Notes: a model not told the origin generated them from the letters alone. DNA of 64,000 nucleotides from Brevundimonas lenta (GCF_014196335.1 NZ_JACIDM010000003.1:1-64000), one strand, 5' to 3'; shown: positions 24,357-33,263, numbered from the stretch's first letter. Translations and numbers: made by a program.

Positions 24357-24836
24357 TCAGTCGTGCAGGTAGACCAGGCGGCGAAGCTTTGGATTGCGGC
24401 GCACGACGTCGAGGTGGCTCTCGTGCTCGCCGGAGGCTTTCGCGTCCCGCTCGCTGGCCTCGACCCAGTGCGTGCTCTCGATATCCTTCTGCAGCGCCCT
24501 GGCTGCGAGAAGGTGCCCCGGGAAGATCACGTCAGCCACGCTGGGCACGAAGTCCAGGAAGGGAACCTCGCCCACCGTCGTCACGAGGGCCTCGATACCG
24601 AGGTAGCCCATCATGCGGGTGACTGTACCGGGCGAAGCCTTGGCCCGCGCCGCCTGCACGATCAGCCAGCCTGCCGCGCCGAGGGTATAGACGGTGCCGA
24701 CGATCGGCACCCAGGTCAGCAGGCCGTCCATGCCGACGCCGAACGGTCCGACGCCCACTACGCGGTCGGACAGTTTCTTCACGCCCTCGACATTGGACCA
24801 GATTTTCTCGATATCGCCGATGGTCCGTCTGGCCAT
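24357..24836 (-). CDS. DUF4112 membrane protein
   Basis: A 159-residue protein with the DUF4112 pattern: LSDRVVGVGPFGVGMDGLLTWVPIVGTVYTLGAAGWLI, then VTTVGEVPFLDFVPSVADVIF. There are two hydrophobic segments separated by a short loop and a soluble charged C-terminus. Family function is unknown. The ATG at 24836 has GGAGGGTGAGA at ideal spacing; a GTG two codons earlier lies inside that site and is less likely. It is divergent from the endonuclease/exonuclease/phosphatase gene, 32 bp apart. Confidence 0.85.
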   Translation of the reverse strand: MARRTIGDIEKIWSNVEGVKKLSDRVVGVGPFGVGMDGLLTWVPIVGTVYTLGAAGWLIVQAARAKASPGTVTRMMGYLGIEALVTTVGEVPFLDFVPSVADVIFPGHLLAARALQKDIESTHWVEASERDAKASGEHESHLDVVRRNPKLRRLVYLHD

Positions 24837-24868
24837 TCTCACCCTCCGAAGCGAGACAGTAACGCGCC

Positions 24869-25852
24869 ATGACGACCGGCGTTCACCATGAAAGCAAGAC
24901 TGCGCGTCCGCTCGCCCGGATCGCCTTCAGTCTGGTCGCGCTGGCGCTCGTCTGCGCGCCGCTGCCGATCGCGCTGGCCGCACTGAGCGGGAACGGGCAC
25001 CGGTGGGCCGACATCCTCGCGCAGTTCACAGCCCCGGCTCTGATCGCATCCCTGATCCTGGCCGGCGGCTTCCTGCTGATCCGGCGCTGGCGCTGGGCGG
25101 CGGCGACGGGCGGCGTGATCGTGCTTCTGACGGTCGCCGTCTGGCCGCAGTGGTTTTCGGCGCCGGGCCGGGCGGAAGCGGGCGCGCCCGTGGTCCGGAT
25201 GTACTCGGCCAACCTGTACTATCTGAACAACGACGTGGCCGCGATCCGCCGGTCCATCGAGGATGCGGACGCCGACATCGTGGTGTTGATCGAGCTGGGG
25301 CGTGAACCGGCCGGGCGCATCGACGAAATTCTGGAAGGCTATACCTACCGGGTCGCCTCGATGCGGCTGGACCAGACGCGCGGGCCGTCGCGTTCAGTGA
25401 TCGCCTCGCGCTATCCGCTCGACGAGATACCCAGCCGGCCGAACGGCCTGCATTCGGTCGGGGCTGTCGCCAGCACGCCGCTGGGCCGCCTGAACGTCAT
25501 CGGGGTGCACCTGACGCGGCCCTGGCCGTTCCAGTTCCAGTGGGGGCAGATCACCCAGACGATGGCGCTGGGCGACATCCGCCGGACCCTGACCGGCCCG
25601 GTCGTCGTGGCGGGCGATTTCAACAGCGTGTCCAGCGCCCGCATCGGTCGTCAGGTGAAGCGGGATATGAGCCTGTCTCCGGCGGGCGGGTTCCCGGGCA
25701 CCTGGCCCAGCGCCCTGCCCTCGCCGTTCGGCGTGACGATCGATCAGGTGTGGCGTTCCGACGATCTGGCCTTCGTCAGCCGCAGACTGGGACGACCGAC
25801 AGGATCGGACCACCGGCCCGTCGTGACGGAGTTCACCCGCGCTGCGGACTGA
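24869..25852 (+). CDS. Membrane-anchored endonuclease/exonuclease/phosphatase family protein
   Basis: A 327-residue protein. Three hydrophobic segments (residues 16-42, 50-70, 75-95) are followed by an EEP hydrolase domain, with YSANLYYLN, VVLIELGREP (metal-binding Glu), GVHLTRPW, VVAGDFNSV and the terminal SDHRPVVTEF catalytic motif. The layout matches membrane-anchored EEP proteins of unknown substrate (phosphodiester or phosphoester hydrolysis facing the periplasm). The last 20 bp overlap the 3' end of the convergent CCA-transferase gene. Confidence 0.85.
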   Translation: MTTGVHHESKTARPLARIAFSLVALALVCAPLPIALAALSGNGHRWADILAQFTAPALIASLILAGGFLLIRRWRWAAATGGVIVLLTVAVWPQWFSAPGRAEAGAPVVRMYSANLYYLNNDVAAIRRSIEDADADIVVLIELGREPAGRIDEILEGYTYRVASMRLDQTRGPSRSVIASRYPLDEIPSRPNGLHSVGAVASTPLGRLNVIGVHLTRPWPFQFQWGQITQTMALGDIRRTLTGPVVVAGDFNSVSSARIGRQVKRDMSLSPAGGFPGTWPSALPSPFGVTIDQVWRSDDLAFVSRRLGRPTGSDHRPVVTEFTRAAD

Positions 25853-27050
25853 CCAGGGCGGCCAGCCGTTCGGCGTGGCCCTCCGTCGGAAAATCATCCG
25901 ACACCCAGCTGTCTTCGAAGGCCTTCAGCAGGCGGCCTGTCTCGGGTCCGGGATCAACGCCCAGGCGTGCGAGCTCGCGGCCGCCGACAGGCATCGACGG
26001 CGGCGCCCATTGTTCCGCGATGGCCAGAAGACGGCGTGCATCGTCCGCCCGGTCCGGCGCTTCCGCCCAACGACGCAGCACCCCGTCGGCCACCGCCCTC
26101 CCGCCGTGGCGGTAGACCGCGGCGCGAACGGCAGGATCGCCCATGGACAGATCCACGTCACGAGCCGCGATCGCCGCGTCCGCCAACCGATCCCGGGTGG
26201 CGTTGGCCAGACGCAGACGACGCGAGACTTCGACGATCAGTCGCTCGTCCGCCGGCAACAGCGACATCAGGCGAACGACCGGGTCGTCGCTCAGGGGCGC
26301 CATGGCCTCGAACAGGTCCAGTGGAACGGCTTCCGGCAGGGCCAGGCCGAGGACGCCGCTGTCCGACATGGCCCTGAGCGCAGGCCGGGGATCCGGGGCG
26401 GCGAGCAGCTTCATCAGCTCCTTCGACACCCGCTCGGCCGAGAGGCGGGTCATCCCCGGCGCCAGCGCCTCGCAGGCCGCCAGACCGGCCGCATCCATCT
26501 CGCCCCGGCCGTACCAGGCGAAGAAGCGGAAGAAGCGGAGAATGCGAAGGTAGTCCTCGCGGATACGGGTCTCCGGATCGCCGACAAAGACAATGCGGCC
26601 GGCGGCGGCGTCGCCCACGCCTTCGCCGGTCGGATCGAAGACGCGCCCTTCGGCGTCGGCGTAGAGGGCGTTGAGGCGGAAGTCCCGGCGTGCGGCGTCC
26701 TCGGCCCAGTTGTCCGTGAAGGCGACCGTGGCGTTGCGTCCGTCCGTGGTGACGTCGCGGCGCAGGGTGGTGATTTCGAATGGCGTCCGCTCGGCAACCG
26801 CGGTGACCGTACCGTGAGCGATGCCCGTCGGCACGGCCTTAAGATCGGCGGCGCGGATGGCGGCCTCCGTCTGGTCAGGCTTCAGGACGGTGGCGATGTC
26901 GATGTCGTCGATGGGCTTCCCCATCAGGGCGTTGCGGACACAGCCGCCGACGAAGCGGGCGCAACCGGGGCCGCCGGCGGCCTCCAGCGCCGCCATCACG
27001 GCGCGGGTGCTCGACGCCTGCAACCATGGCTGGCCGGTCAGCGCGGTCAT
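25833..27050 (-). CDS. CCA tRNA nucleotidyltransferase / poly(A) polymerase family
   Basis: A 405-residue class II nucleotidyltransferase. The head has GGCVRNALMG (residues 35-44), the catalytic carboxylates DDIDIAT (about 48-54), and RRDFRLNALYAD and RIREDYLRILRFFRFFAWYG blocks. The C-terminal part is the alpha-helical tRNA-binding region. It adds or repairs the 3'-CCA of tRNA. The start overlaps the Nudix gene's stop (ATGA, 27050-27047), and the operon order DUF1285-Nudix-CCA is common in alphaproteobacteria. The 3' end overlaps the convergent EEP gene by 20 bp. Confidence 0.93.
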   Translation of the reverse strand: MTALTGQPWLQASSTRAVMAALEAAGGPGCARFVGGCVRNALMGKPIDDIDIATVLKPDQTEAAIRAADLKAVPTGIAHGTVTAVAERTPFEITTLRRDVTTDGRNATVAFTDNWAEDAARRDFRLNALYADAEGRVFDPTGEGVGDAAAGRIVFVGDPETRIREDYLRILRFFRFFAWYGRGEMDAAGLAACEALAPGMTRLSAERVSKELMKLLAAPDPRPALRAMSDSGVLGLALPEAVPLDLFEAMAPLSDDPVVRLMSLLPADERLIVEVSRRLRLANATRDRLADAAIAARDVDLSMGDPAVRAAVYRHGGRAVADGVLRRWAEAPDRADDARRLLAIAEQWAPPSMPVGGRELARLGVDPGPETGRLLKAFEDSWVSDDFPTEGHAERLAALVSPQRG

Positions 27051-27709
27051 GCAGCGTCCTCCCCCGCGGCGGCCAGCGGTTCGGCCTCATCGCCGTACAG
27101 CCGTGTGCGCAGACCGCGCAGGATGCCGGCTGTCGCGCCCCAGATGTAGCGCTCCTCCCATGGCATGGCCCAGAACCACCGGCGGGGTTGTCCCTCGCGG
27201 TCGTAGAAGTCCCGGCGGTGGTTGGCCGGGTCCATCAGGAAATCCCACGGCGTCTCGAAGACTTCGGCGACCTCGTCGGGCGCGGGCGTGGTGGAAGGCG
27301 GCTCGGCCAGCCAGCCGATGACCGGAGTGATCAGGAAGCCGGTGCCGGTCTCGTAGGAATCGCCCAGGCCCAGCACCTCGACAGCGGCGGGATCCAGCGC
27401 GACCTCCTCGAACGCTTCCCGCAGGGCCGCCTGTACGGCGGTCTCGCCGGGATCGAGCCGACCACCGGGGAAGGCGATCTGGCCGGTATGGCTGGCGAGG
27501 GTGTCGGCCCGCCGCGTCATCAGCACCGTGGCGCCGTCCGCGCGCGCAATGATGGGCACCAGCACGGCCGCGGCGCGCAGACTGCGCTCCGGCCGCTCGG
27601 CATCCGGATTCAGGTCGAAGTCCGAGCGCCGGGCGACGGCGTCGGGGCTCCACTCCCCGATCGGGATCAGATGTCCGGCCAGACGTTCCCGAAGTGTGGC
27701 GAGGCTCAT
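27047..27709 (-). CDS. Nudix hydrolase, CoA pyrophosphatase type
   Basis: A 220-residue protein with a full Nudix box GGRLDPGETAVQAALREAFEEV (Gx5Ex7REUxEE). It is preceded by HTGQIAFPGG, the UPF0035 signature of CoA/acyl-CoA diphosphatases (NudL/PCD1). It would hydrolyse CoA and its derivatives to 3',5'-ADP and phosphopantetheine compounds. The start ATG at 27709 overlaps the DUF1285 stop (ATGA) and its own stop overlaps the cca start, so all three are translationally coupled. A much longer frame reaching 28180 is only frame read-through. Confidence 0.9.
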   Translation of the reverse strand: MSLATLRERLAGHLIPIGEWSPDAVARRSDFDLNPDAERPERSLRAAAVLVPIIARADGATVLMTRRADTLASHTGQIAFPGGRLDPGETAVQAALREAFEEVALDPAAVEVLGLGDSYETGTGFLITPVIGWLAEPPSTTPAPDEVAEVFETPWDFLMDPANHRRDFYDREGQPRRWFWAMPWEERYIWGATAGILRGLRTRLYGDEAEPLAAAGEDAA

Positions 27710-28272
27710 TCGACGCCCGCTCCGGCCGGGCCGAGCGCGAATACGGCGCCGTTGGACCGGATGGTCAGGCGGCTGTCCTCCACCGCGGCGCTTTCCACCA
27801 GTTCGTAGAACACCGACCGGGCGATGCGGGCCCACAGGTCGGCGCGGACGCGAATGCGGGGCGCAGGCTCGCCGGTGGCGGCGTCGGTCTCGACCTCGAC
27901 GGGAAAGTCCGGCCCGGCTTCGACGAGATCTCCGACGTCGGTGGTGAAAACCAGTGTCTCGCCGCGCCTCTCCACAGCGACGGCGCGGAACGGCAGGTCC
28001 TCGACCCGGATCGACAGCTTCTCGACCGGCGTCACGAGGCAGTACCCGTCCGGGTCCTTTCTCAGGACGGTGGAGAACAGCCGCACAAGTTCGGGCCGGC
28101 CGATGGGCGAGCCTTCGTGCATCCAGACGCCGTCGCGGCGGATCAGGATGTCGATGTCGCCGCAGTGATCCGGGTTCCACAGATGCACCGGCGGCAGGCC
28201 GCGCGCAGGCGACTGCGCCGCCGCCTCGGCGACGGCCGCCAGTCCGGTCTTGCTGTCGGCGGAGCGGGCCAT
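27706..28272 (-). CDS. DUF1285 protein
   Basis: A 188-residue cytoplasmic protein matching DUF1285: PPVHLWNPDHCGDIDILIRRDGVWMHEGSPIGR at residues 27-59, then a YCLVTPVEKLSIRVEDLPF segment. Structures of the family show a beta-barrel-like fold with a possible ligand pocket; the role is unknown. It heads the DUF1285-Nudix-CCA operon. The ATG at 28272 starts the family-like N-terminus. Confidence 0.88.
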   Translation of the reverse strand: MARSADSKTGLAAVAEAAAQSPARGLPPVHLWNPDHCGDIDILIRRDGVWMHEGSPIGRPELVRLFSTVLRKDPDGYCLVTPVEKLSIRVEDLPFRAVAVERRGETLVFTTDVGDLVEAGPDFPVEVETDAATGEPAPRIRVRADLWARIARSVFYELVESAAVEDSRLTIRSNGAVFALGPAGAGVE

Positions 28273-28311
28273 GGTCCGAACGTAGGCGTCAGGCGCTCGG
28301 CCGCAACGATT

Positions 28312-28800
28312 CTATGCGGCGAGAACCGGTCCGGCGGCCTCACCGGCCCCCAGCCACATGACCCGGCGCTGATCGACCGGTCCGGGAAGGCGGGCGTCCG
28401 GGGCGGGGCGGAATCCGAAGCGGCTGAAATACGGGGGCTCCCCGACCAGCAGAACGCCCGTGTCACCGGCGTGGTCGAGGCAGGCCTGCACCAGGTCCGC
28501 GCCCATGCCGCCGCTGCGGCTCGCCGCATCCACGGCGATCGGGCCGAGGAACAGCGCCGGCGCGCCATCCACCGTGATCGTCCACAGCCGCACCGAGCCG
28601 ATCACACGGCCCTCGGCGCGGATCAGGAATCCGGCCGCCACGTGAGCGTCTTCTCGCAGTCGCTCGGCGGTCTTGGCGAAGCGGCCGGGACCGAAGGCGT
28701 CCAGCACCAGCGCCTCGACGGCGGGCCCGTCGGCGGGCGTCTCGACCTCGACGCGCCAGGGGCGGACGTCGGGCTGTGCTGTGGCGGGCGCGTGAGTCAT
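28312..28800 (-). CDS. GNAT-family N-acetyltransferase (YhbS-like)
   Basis: A 162-residue acetyltransferase with an acetyl-CoA-binding motif near residues 85-110 (LGPIAVDAASRSGGMGADLVQACLDHA, the R/Q-x-x-G-x-G/A variant) and a GEPPYFSRFGFRPA segment typical of YhbS-type GNATs. The substrate is unknown. The ATG at 28800 was preferred; a GTG at 28812 is possible since the ribosome-binding site is weak for both. It lies 39 bp upstream of the DUF1285 gene on the same strand. Confidence 0.82.
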   Translation of the reverse strand: MTHAPATAQPDVRPWRVEVETPADGPAVEALVLDAFGPGRFAKTAERLREDAHVAAGFLIRAEGRVIGSVRLWTITVDGAPALFLGPIAVDAASRSGGMGADLVQACLDHAGDTGVLLVGEPPYFSRFGFRPAPDARLPGPVDQRRVMWLGAGEAAGPVLAA

Positions 28801-28834
28801 GGGCGGGCGCACCTAAGGCCCCCGCCCTGACGAA

Positions 28835-29608
28835 TCAACCGGCTTTCGAGAAATCGGGCGCGCGTTTCTGGGTGAAGGCCATGAACGCCTCCATCGCCTC
28901 GGGGCTCTTCATCTGGCTGCCGAAGGCCACGGCCTCGCGCTGCATCAGGGCCCACAGGCGTTCCGCGTCGCGCATCAGGGCCTTGGTCTTGCGGATCGAG
29001 TTCGGTGCGCGCGCCGCCAGCTTCGCGGCCAGCTCCGCAGCGACGGCCTCGACCTGATCTGCAGGCACGGCCCGGTTCGCAAGACCCCAAGCAAGCGCCG
29101 TCCTGCCGTCGATGGGCTCACCGAGAGCGAAGACCTCGAACGCCCGCTGGTGCCCCAGCACCGCGGGCAGCAGCATCGACGAGGCGGCTTCCGGGGCGAG
29201 CGCCAGGTTGATGAAGGGCGCCGACAGCAAGGCGTCCTCGGCCACCACGACCATGTCGCAGTGGAGCAGCAGCGTCAGGCCGATGCCGACCGCCCGCCCG
29301 CGCACGGCGGCCACGGCGGGCTTGTCCAGGTCGGCCAGCGCCTTGAGGAAGCGGAACACCGACATGTCCAGCGGCTCGCCCGTCATCGAGCCGATGGCGA
29401 TGAAGTCCGCGATATCGTTGCCCGCCGAGAAGCTGTCGCCTTCGCCCCGGAACACCAGCACGCGCACGGCGTCGTCGGTGCGGGCGCGTTCCGTGGCGTC
29501 CGACATGGCCGCGTACATGGCCTGGGTGATGGCGTTCTTCTTGTCGGGTCGCGCCAGCGTCACGGTCAGGACGCCGTTGCTGAGTTCGGTCTTGATGTGG
29601 TCGGTCAT
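28835..29608 (-). CDS. Enoyl-CoA hydratase/isomerase family protein
   Basis: A 257-residue crotonase-fold protein. The CoA/oxyanion-hole segment is FRGEGDSFSAGNDIADF (residues 51-67) and the second oxyanion region is VRGRAVGIGLTLLLHCDMVV (about 102-121). It has Pro-Glu (APEAASSMLLP) where hydratases place a catalytic Glu. It may act as hydratase or isomerase in fatty-acid or amino-acid degradation. The ATG at 29608 is preceded by GGGAGG and overlaps the stop of the MBL gene, so the two are co-transcribed. Confidence 0.88.
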   Translation of the reverse strand: MTDHIKTELSNGVLTVTLARPDKKNAITQAMYAAMSDATERARTDDAVRVLVFRGEGDSFSAGNDIADFIAIGSMTGEPLDMSVFRFLKALADLDKPAVAAVRGRAVGIGLTLLLHCDMVVVAEDALLSAPFINLALAPEAASSMLLPAVLGHQRAFEVFALGEPIDGRTALAWGLANRAVPADQVEAVAAELAAKLAARAPNSIRKTKALMRDAERLWALMQREAVAFGSQMKSPEAMEAFMAFTQKRAPDFSKAG

Positions 29609-30687
29609 GCCGCCTCCCCTTGGGTCGAAGTCCACCAGTCGACGCCGTCCGCATCGCGTGTCCGGACGGCCCGCCCCTGGCGGAGCAGGTAGTTGAGATG
29701 CGCCACGCTTTCGCCGGTCGCCATGCCGCGCACGCCGTCGCCGACCGGGCGGGCGAACAGGGCGCCGAACACGTCGACGGCCCGTTTGGGCGTCTTCAGC
29801 GAACGCTCCAGCCGCTTCAGCGAGGTGACATGACCCCGGATCAGGGCGTCCAGACGCGTCTGCACGCCGCGGAACGGCTCGCCGTGCGACGGCAGGATCA
29901 GCACGTCGTCCGGAAACACCGTCTTCATCCGTTCCAGCGACGCCAGCCAGTCGCCCAGCGGATCGGCGTCGGCCTCGGTAGGCCACACCGATACGTTCGA
30001 GGATATCTTCGGCAGTATCTGGTCGCCGCCCAGCACCACGCCGTCGTCCTCACGCCAGAGACAGGCGTGTTCGGGGCTGTGGCCCTCGCCGACGACGACG
30101 CGCCAGTCGTGGCCGCCGATGGACAGACGGTCGCCTTCGCGCATCCGCACATAGCCGGCAGGCAGCGGATCGACGGCGCGTCCGAACTGTCCGAAATCCT
30201 TGCGATAGCGGGCGATCTGCGCCTCGTCCCAGCCCGCGGCGCGATAGAATTCCGCGCCGATCTCAGGCGCCGGCTGGCCGGTGTCCGCCAGCAGCATCCG
30301 CGCCGTGACGTATTCCAGCCGGGTCATGATCAGCGGCACGTCGAACCGCTCGCACAGCCAGCCCGCCAGGCCGATGTGGTCGGGATGCATGTGGGTGCAG
30401 ATCATGCGGGTGACCGGACGGCCGCCCAAAGGACCGGCCAGCAGGGCGTCCCATTCGTCACGCGTGCCCGAGAGCGCCAGACCGCTGTCGACCAGGGCCC
30501 AGCCGTCGCCGTCCTCGATGGCGTAGACATTGATGTGATCCAGCGCCATCGGCATGGCCAGGCGCATCCACAGTACGCCAGGAGCGACCTCGACGGCTTC
30601 ACCCGTGGCCGGCGGCCCGGCGAACGGATAGGTGAGCCCGCGCAGGCTGCCCGCTTCGGTATCTGCCGGGGTGACGCCGTCGGCCAA
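29605..30687 (-). CDS. MBL-fold metallo-hydrolase
   Basis: About 360 residues, metallo-beta-lactamase fold. The metal motif HxHxDH is THMHPDHIG (about residue 102). Further ligands are GEGHSPEHACLW and LGGDQILP, and the end region holds PSHGEPF. A C-terminal winged-helix-like region matches the glyoxalase-II/RNase-Z-like 'MBL plus DNA-binding-like tail' layout. It has no in-frame ATG before the conserved start; TTG at 30687 sits 6 nt after GGAG and gives MADGVTPADTEAG. Earlier TTG or GTG codons are possible. It overlaps the downstream hydratase gene by 4 nt (ATGA). Confidence 0.8.
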   Translation of the reverse strand: MADGVTPADTEAGSLRGLTYPFAGPPATGEAVEVAPGVLWMRLAMPMALDHINVYAIEDGDGWALVDSGLALSGTRDEWDALLAGPLGGRPVTRMICTHMHPDHIGLAGWLCERFDVPLIMTRLEYVTARMLLADTGQPAPEIGAEFYRAAGWDEAQIARYRKDFGQFGRAVDPLPAGYVRMREGDRLSIGGHDWRVVVGEGHSPEHACLWREDDGVVLGGDQILPKISSNVSVWPTEADADPLGDWLASLERMKTVFPDDVLILPSHGEPFRGVQTRLDALIRGHVTSLKRLERSLKTPKRAVDVFGALFARPVGDGVRGMATGESVAHLNYLLRQGRAVRTRDADGVDWWTSTQGEAA

Positions 30688-30824
30688 GTCCGTCTCCAAT
30701 CGCAACTTAGGCAGTGATACGCCGAACCTCCCGCACACGTCCAGACTCGCCGTCGATGCGCCTTGACCCAGACACACAGGGTGGCCATGGGTGCCGACGA
30801 CAATTTCCTTTGCGGAGTATCCCA

Positions 30825-31760
30825 GTGTCGAAAAGCAAGATGCTCGGCCTGATCGCCGTGGCCTTCGCCACCCTGTTCATGGCCGCCGAGCCCGCCCTGG
30901 CGGCGCAACCGCAGCAGACGCGCGGCGAGCCGGGCACCACCGGACCCCAGACCACCGAAGGCGGACAGGGACGCACGCGTCGCCAGCAACGCGGTCGCGC
31001 GCCGGCGCCGAACCCTGAACAACTGAAGGCGTCCGCCCAGGAGCAACTGACCGGCGCCAGCATCAACTGCCAGGTCACCGAGGCCGTCAGCCCCGGTCGC
31101 GTGGGCGAGGCCAATGTGTACGAGGCCGCCTGCGCCACGGGCCCGGGGTACATGATCCTGGCCTCGACGCCGCCGACGATCGTCAATTGCCTTGAGCTGG
31201 CCGGCACCGCCGCCATCGCCCGGTCGCGCGATCCGAACGCCGACGTCGGCCAGCAGTGCGTTCTGCCCGCCAACCAGAACGGCATGGCCGTGATCAGCGG
31301 CTGGGCCCGCGACGCCGGCATCACCTGCACGGTCGATGAGGCGGTCGCCATCGGCAAGAGCAACGCCAACAACATGATCTACGAAGTCGGCTGCGCCGGC
31401 GCGACCGGCTACTGGCTGGAGCAACTGGCAACCGGCTGGGATGTGAAGGACTGCTTCCAGGTCGCCTCGTCGGGCGCCACCTGCCGGTTCACCACCAACG
31501 ATGAAATGAACGCCGTGCTGCAGGCCAAGCTGACCGGCACCGACGCCGCCGCCTGCAACGTCACCCAGACCCGCCTGATGGGCCAGAACGCCAACGGCAA
31601 GTTCTACGAGGTGAAGTGCGCCACCGACGGCGAGGGCTTCATCGCCCGCGTGAACAACGAAGGCGTGACCCAGCAGGTTTATCCGTGCGCCACCGCCCAG
31701 CGGATCGGCGGCGGTTGCACCCTGACGCCGGCTCCGGCCGCGGCGCCCGCCGCCGAGTAA
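30825..31760 (+). CDS. Secreted protein with three internal Cys repeats
   Basis: A 311-residue exported protein from GTG 30825 (GGAG 7 nt upstream); the signal peptide ends near ALAAQ. After a Gln/Arg/Thr-rich segment come three related units: residues about 77-110 (INCQVTEAVSPGRVGEANVYEAAC), 160-200 (ITCTVDEAVAIGKSNANNMIYEVGC) and 245-275 (ACNVTQTRLMGQNANGKFYEVKC). Each unit is C-x-V-T/D...YE-x2-C-A. The repeated Cys pairs suggest disulfide-stabilised periplasmic modules. I do not recognise the family. A good terminator follows. Confidence 0.8.
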   Translation: MSKSKMLGLIAVAFATLFMAAEPALAAQPQQTRGEPGTTGPQTTEGGQGRTRRQQRGRAPAPNPEQLKASAQEQLTGASINCQVTEAVSPGRVGEANVYEAACATGPGYMILASTPPTIVNCLELAGTAAIARSRDPNADVGQQCVLPANQNGMAVISGWARDAGITCTVDEAVAIGKSNANNMIYEVGCAGATGYWLEQLATGWDVKDCFQVASSGATCRFTTNDEMNAVLQAKLTGTDAAACNVTQTRLMGQNANGKFYEVKCATDGEGFIARVNNEGVTQQVYPCATAQRIGGGCTLTPAPAAAPAAE

Positions 31761-31784
31761 GCGACGGACCATCGCCTGAAGACG

Positions 31785-31814
31785 ACGCCCCGGGGGAAAC
31801 TCCGGGGCGTTTTT
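31785..31814 (+). terminator. Intrinsic terminator after the secreted repeat protein
   Basis: A 9-bp perfect stem ACGCCCCGG/CCGGGGCGT (31785-31793 with 31802-31810), with an 8-nt loop, is followed by TTTT. Confidence 0.85.
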
Positions 31815-31868
31815 CGTTGCGGCGATCACCGCTTCACAGAACGCCCCGACGCGCCGTAATCATGGGCG

Positions 31869-32666
31869 ATGCGCATCGCCACCTGGAACGTGAACTCGGT
31901 CAACGCCCGCCTCCCCACCGTGCTGGCGTGGCTGGAGGCCGCCGCCCCCGACGTCGTCGGCTTCCAGGAGATCAAATGCCTGGACGAGAAATTCCCGCGG
32001 GAGGCCTTTGAGAGCCTGGGCTACAACGTCGAGATCCACGGGCAGAAGACCTACAACGGCGTCGCCCTGCTCTCGAAATACCCGATGTCCGAGGTCCGGC
32101 GCGATCTGCCGGGCGAGGACCAGTCGGGGGTAGAGGTCGACGGCGTCCATTCCCGCTACATCGAGGCGCTGATCGAATGCCCGCGGCCGGTGCGGGTCGG
32201 GTGCCTGTATCTGCCGAACGGCAACCCGGTGGAGAGCCCCAAGTTCGCCTACAAGCTGGGCTGGATGGAGCGGCTGCACGCCCACGCGCAGACGCTGCTG
32301 GCGCAGGAAGAGGCCTTCACCCTGTGCGGCGACTACAACGTCATCCCGACGCCGGAGGACGCCAAGAACCCGGCCGCCTGGGTCAATGACGCCCTGTACC
32401 AGCCGGAGAGCCGGGCCGCCTTCCGGGCGCTGAGGTACCTCGGCCTGTCGGACGCGAGCGAGCTGGGACATCAGCCGCCGGGGACTTACACCTTCTGGGA
32501 CTACCAGGCCGGGGCCTGGCAGCGGGACCACGGCATCCGCATCGACTTCCACCTGCTGTCGCCCCAGGCGGCGGACCGGTTCCGGGGCGTGGAGACGCAC
32601 CGCGACGCCCGCGACATGGACAAGCCGTCCGACCACGTGCCCGTGGTCGTCGAGCTGGAGGACTGA
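31869..32666 (+). CDS. xth: Exodeoxyribonuclease III
   Basis: A 265-residue AP endonuclease/3'-5' exonuclease of the ExoIII (Xth) family. It shows ATWNVNSVNARL at the N-terminus, the metal-binding Glu in FQEIKCLDEKFP, YLPNGNP, GDYNVIPTPED, a WDYQAGAWQRDHGIRIDF loop and the catalytic SDHVPVVVEL at the end. It repairs abasic sites and 3'-blocked ends. ATG at 31869. The following gene starts 4 bp after its stop and may be co-transcribed. Confidence 0.94.
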   Translation: MRIATWNVNSVNARLPTVLAWLEAAAPDVVGFQEIKCLDEKFPREAFESLGYNVEIHGQKTYNGVALLSKYPMSEVRRDLPGEDQSGVEVDGVHSRYIEALIECPRPVRVGCLYLPNGNPVESPKFAYKLGWMERLHAHAQTLLAQEEAFTLCGDYNVIPTPEDAKNPAAWVNDALYQPESRAAFRALRYLGLSDASELGHQPPGTYTFWDYQAGAWQRDHGIRIDFHLLSPQAADRFRGVETHRDARDMDKPSDHVPVVVELED

Positions 32667-32669
32667 GCC

Positions 32670-33185
32670 TTGGGCGAGGTGTTCCGGGTCGTCCTGCTGG
32701 TGGCGCTGGCCGCTGCAGCCCTGACCACCGGGGCGCTGATGCTGGCGTGGTGGATGGAGCCGGTGCGGCGGATGAAGCGCGCGCTGCTGAAGTCGCTGGG
32801 CGCCGTTCCCGAGGCTGAAGCGCTGTCGCCGGCGGAAGGCCGCGCCGCCGGTCTCGACTTCGACGGGGCCCAGGTGGCGGTGCTGTGGAACCGCGGCGGC
32901 AACGGCCTGGTCTACGCCTTCGAGGAGATCGAGGGTGGCGAGGTCATCGTCGACGGCCATGTCGTGGCCCGGGTGCGCCGGGGCGAAACCCGCAAGTCGC
33001 TGGACATCATGGCCCCCGACGCCGAGCAGGTGGTGCTGCGGCTGATGTTCGCAGACGCCCGCAATCCCGAGTTCGAGCTGGCGCTGTGGGACGCCGCCCT
33101 GCCCGTCCAGACAAGCTCTCCGGGCGAAGCGATGCGGCTGGGCCGCCGCTGGCTGTCGCATCTTGAAGCGCTTCTCAAAGGCTAA
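32670..33185 (+). CDS. Conserved hypothetical membrane-anchored protein
   Basis: A 171-residue protein with one N-terminal transmembrane helix (about residues 5-28) and a basic stop-transfer (RRMKR). The cytoplasmic domain has GLDFDGAQVAVLWNRGGNGLVYAFEEIEGGEVIVDGHVVARVRRGE and a C-terminal helix. The pattern suggests a small beta-rich domain, but I recognise no family. The start at TTG 32670 is chosen because GGAGG lies 9 bases upstream; a GTG at 32679 is an alternative. It directly follows xth. Confidence 0.75.
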   Translation: MGEVFRVVLLVALAAAALTTGALMLAWWMEPVRRMKRALLKSLGAVPEAEALSPAEGRAAGLDFDGAQVAVLWNRGGNGLVYAFEEIEGGEVIVDGHVVARVRRGETRKSLDIMAPDAEQVVLRLMFADARNPEFELALWDAALPVQTSSPGEAMRLGRRWLSHLEALLKG

Positions 33186-33263
33186 GCCTTACGGCCCATT
33201 GCTGCGCCAGGGGCAGGAGGGCTAGAAGCGCCCATCCTTGTACCTGTACCGGAGCGACCCAAC

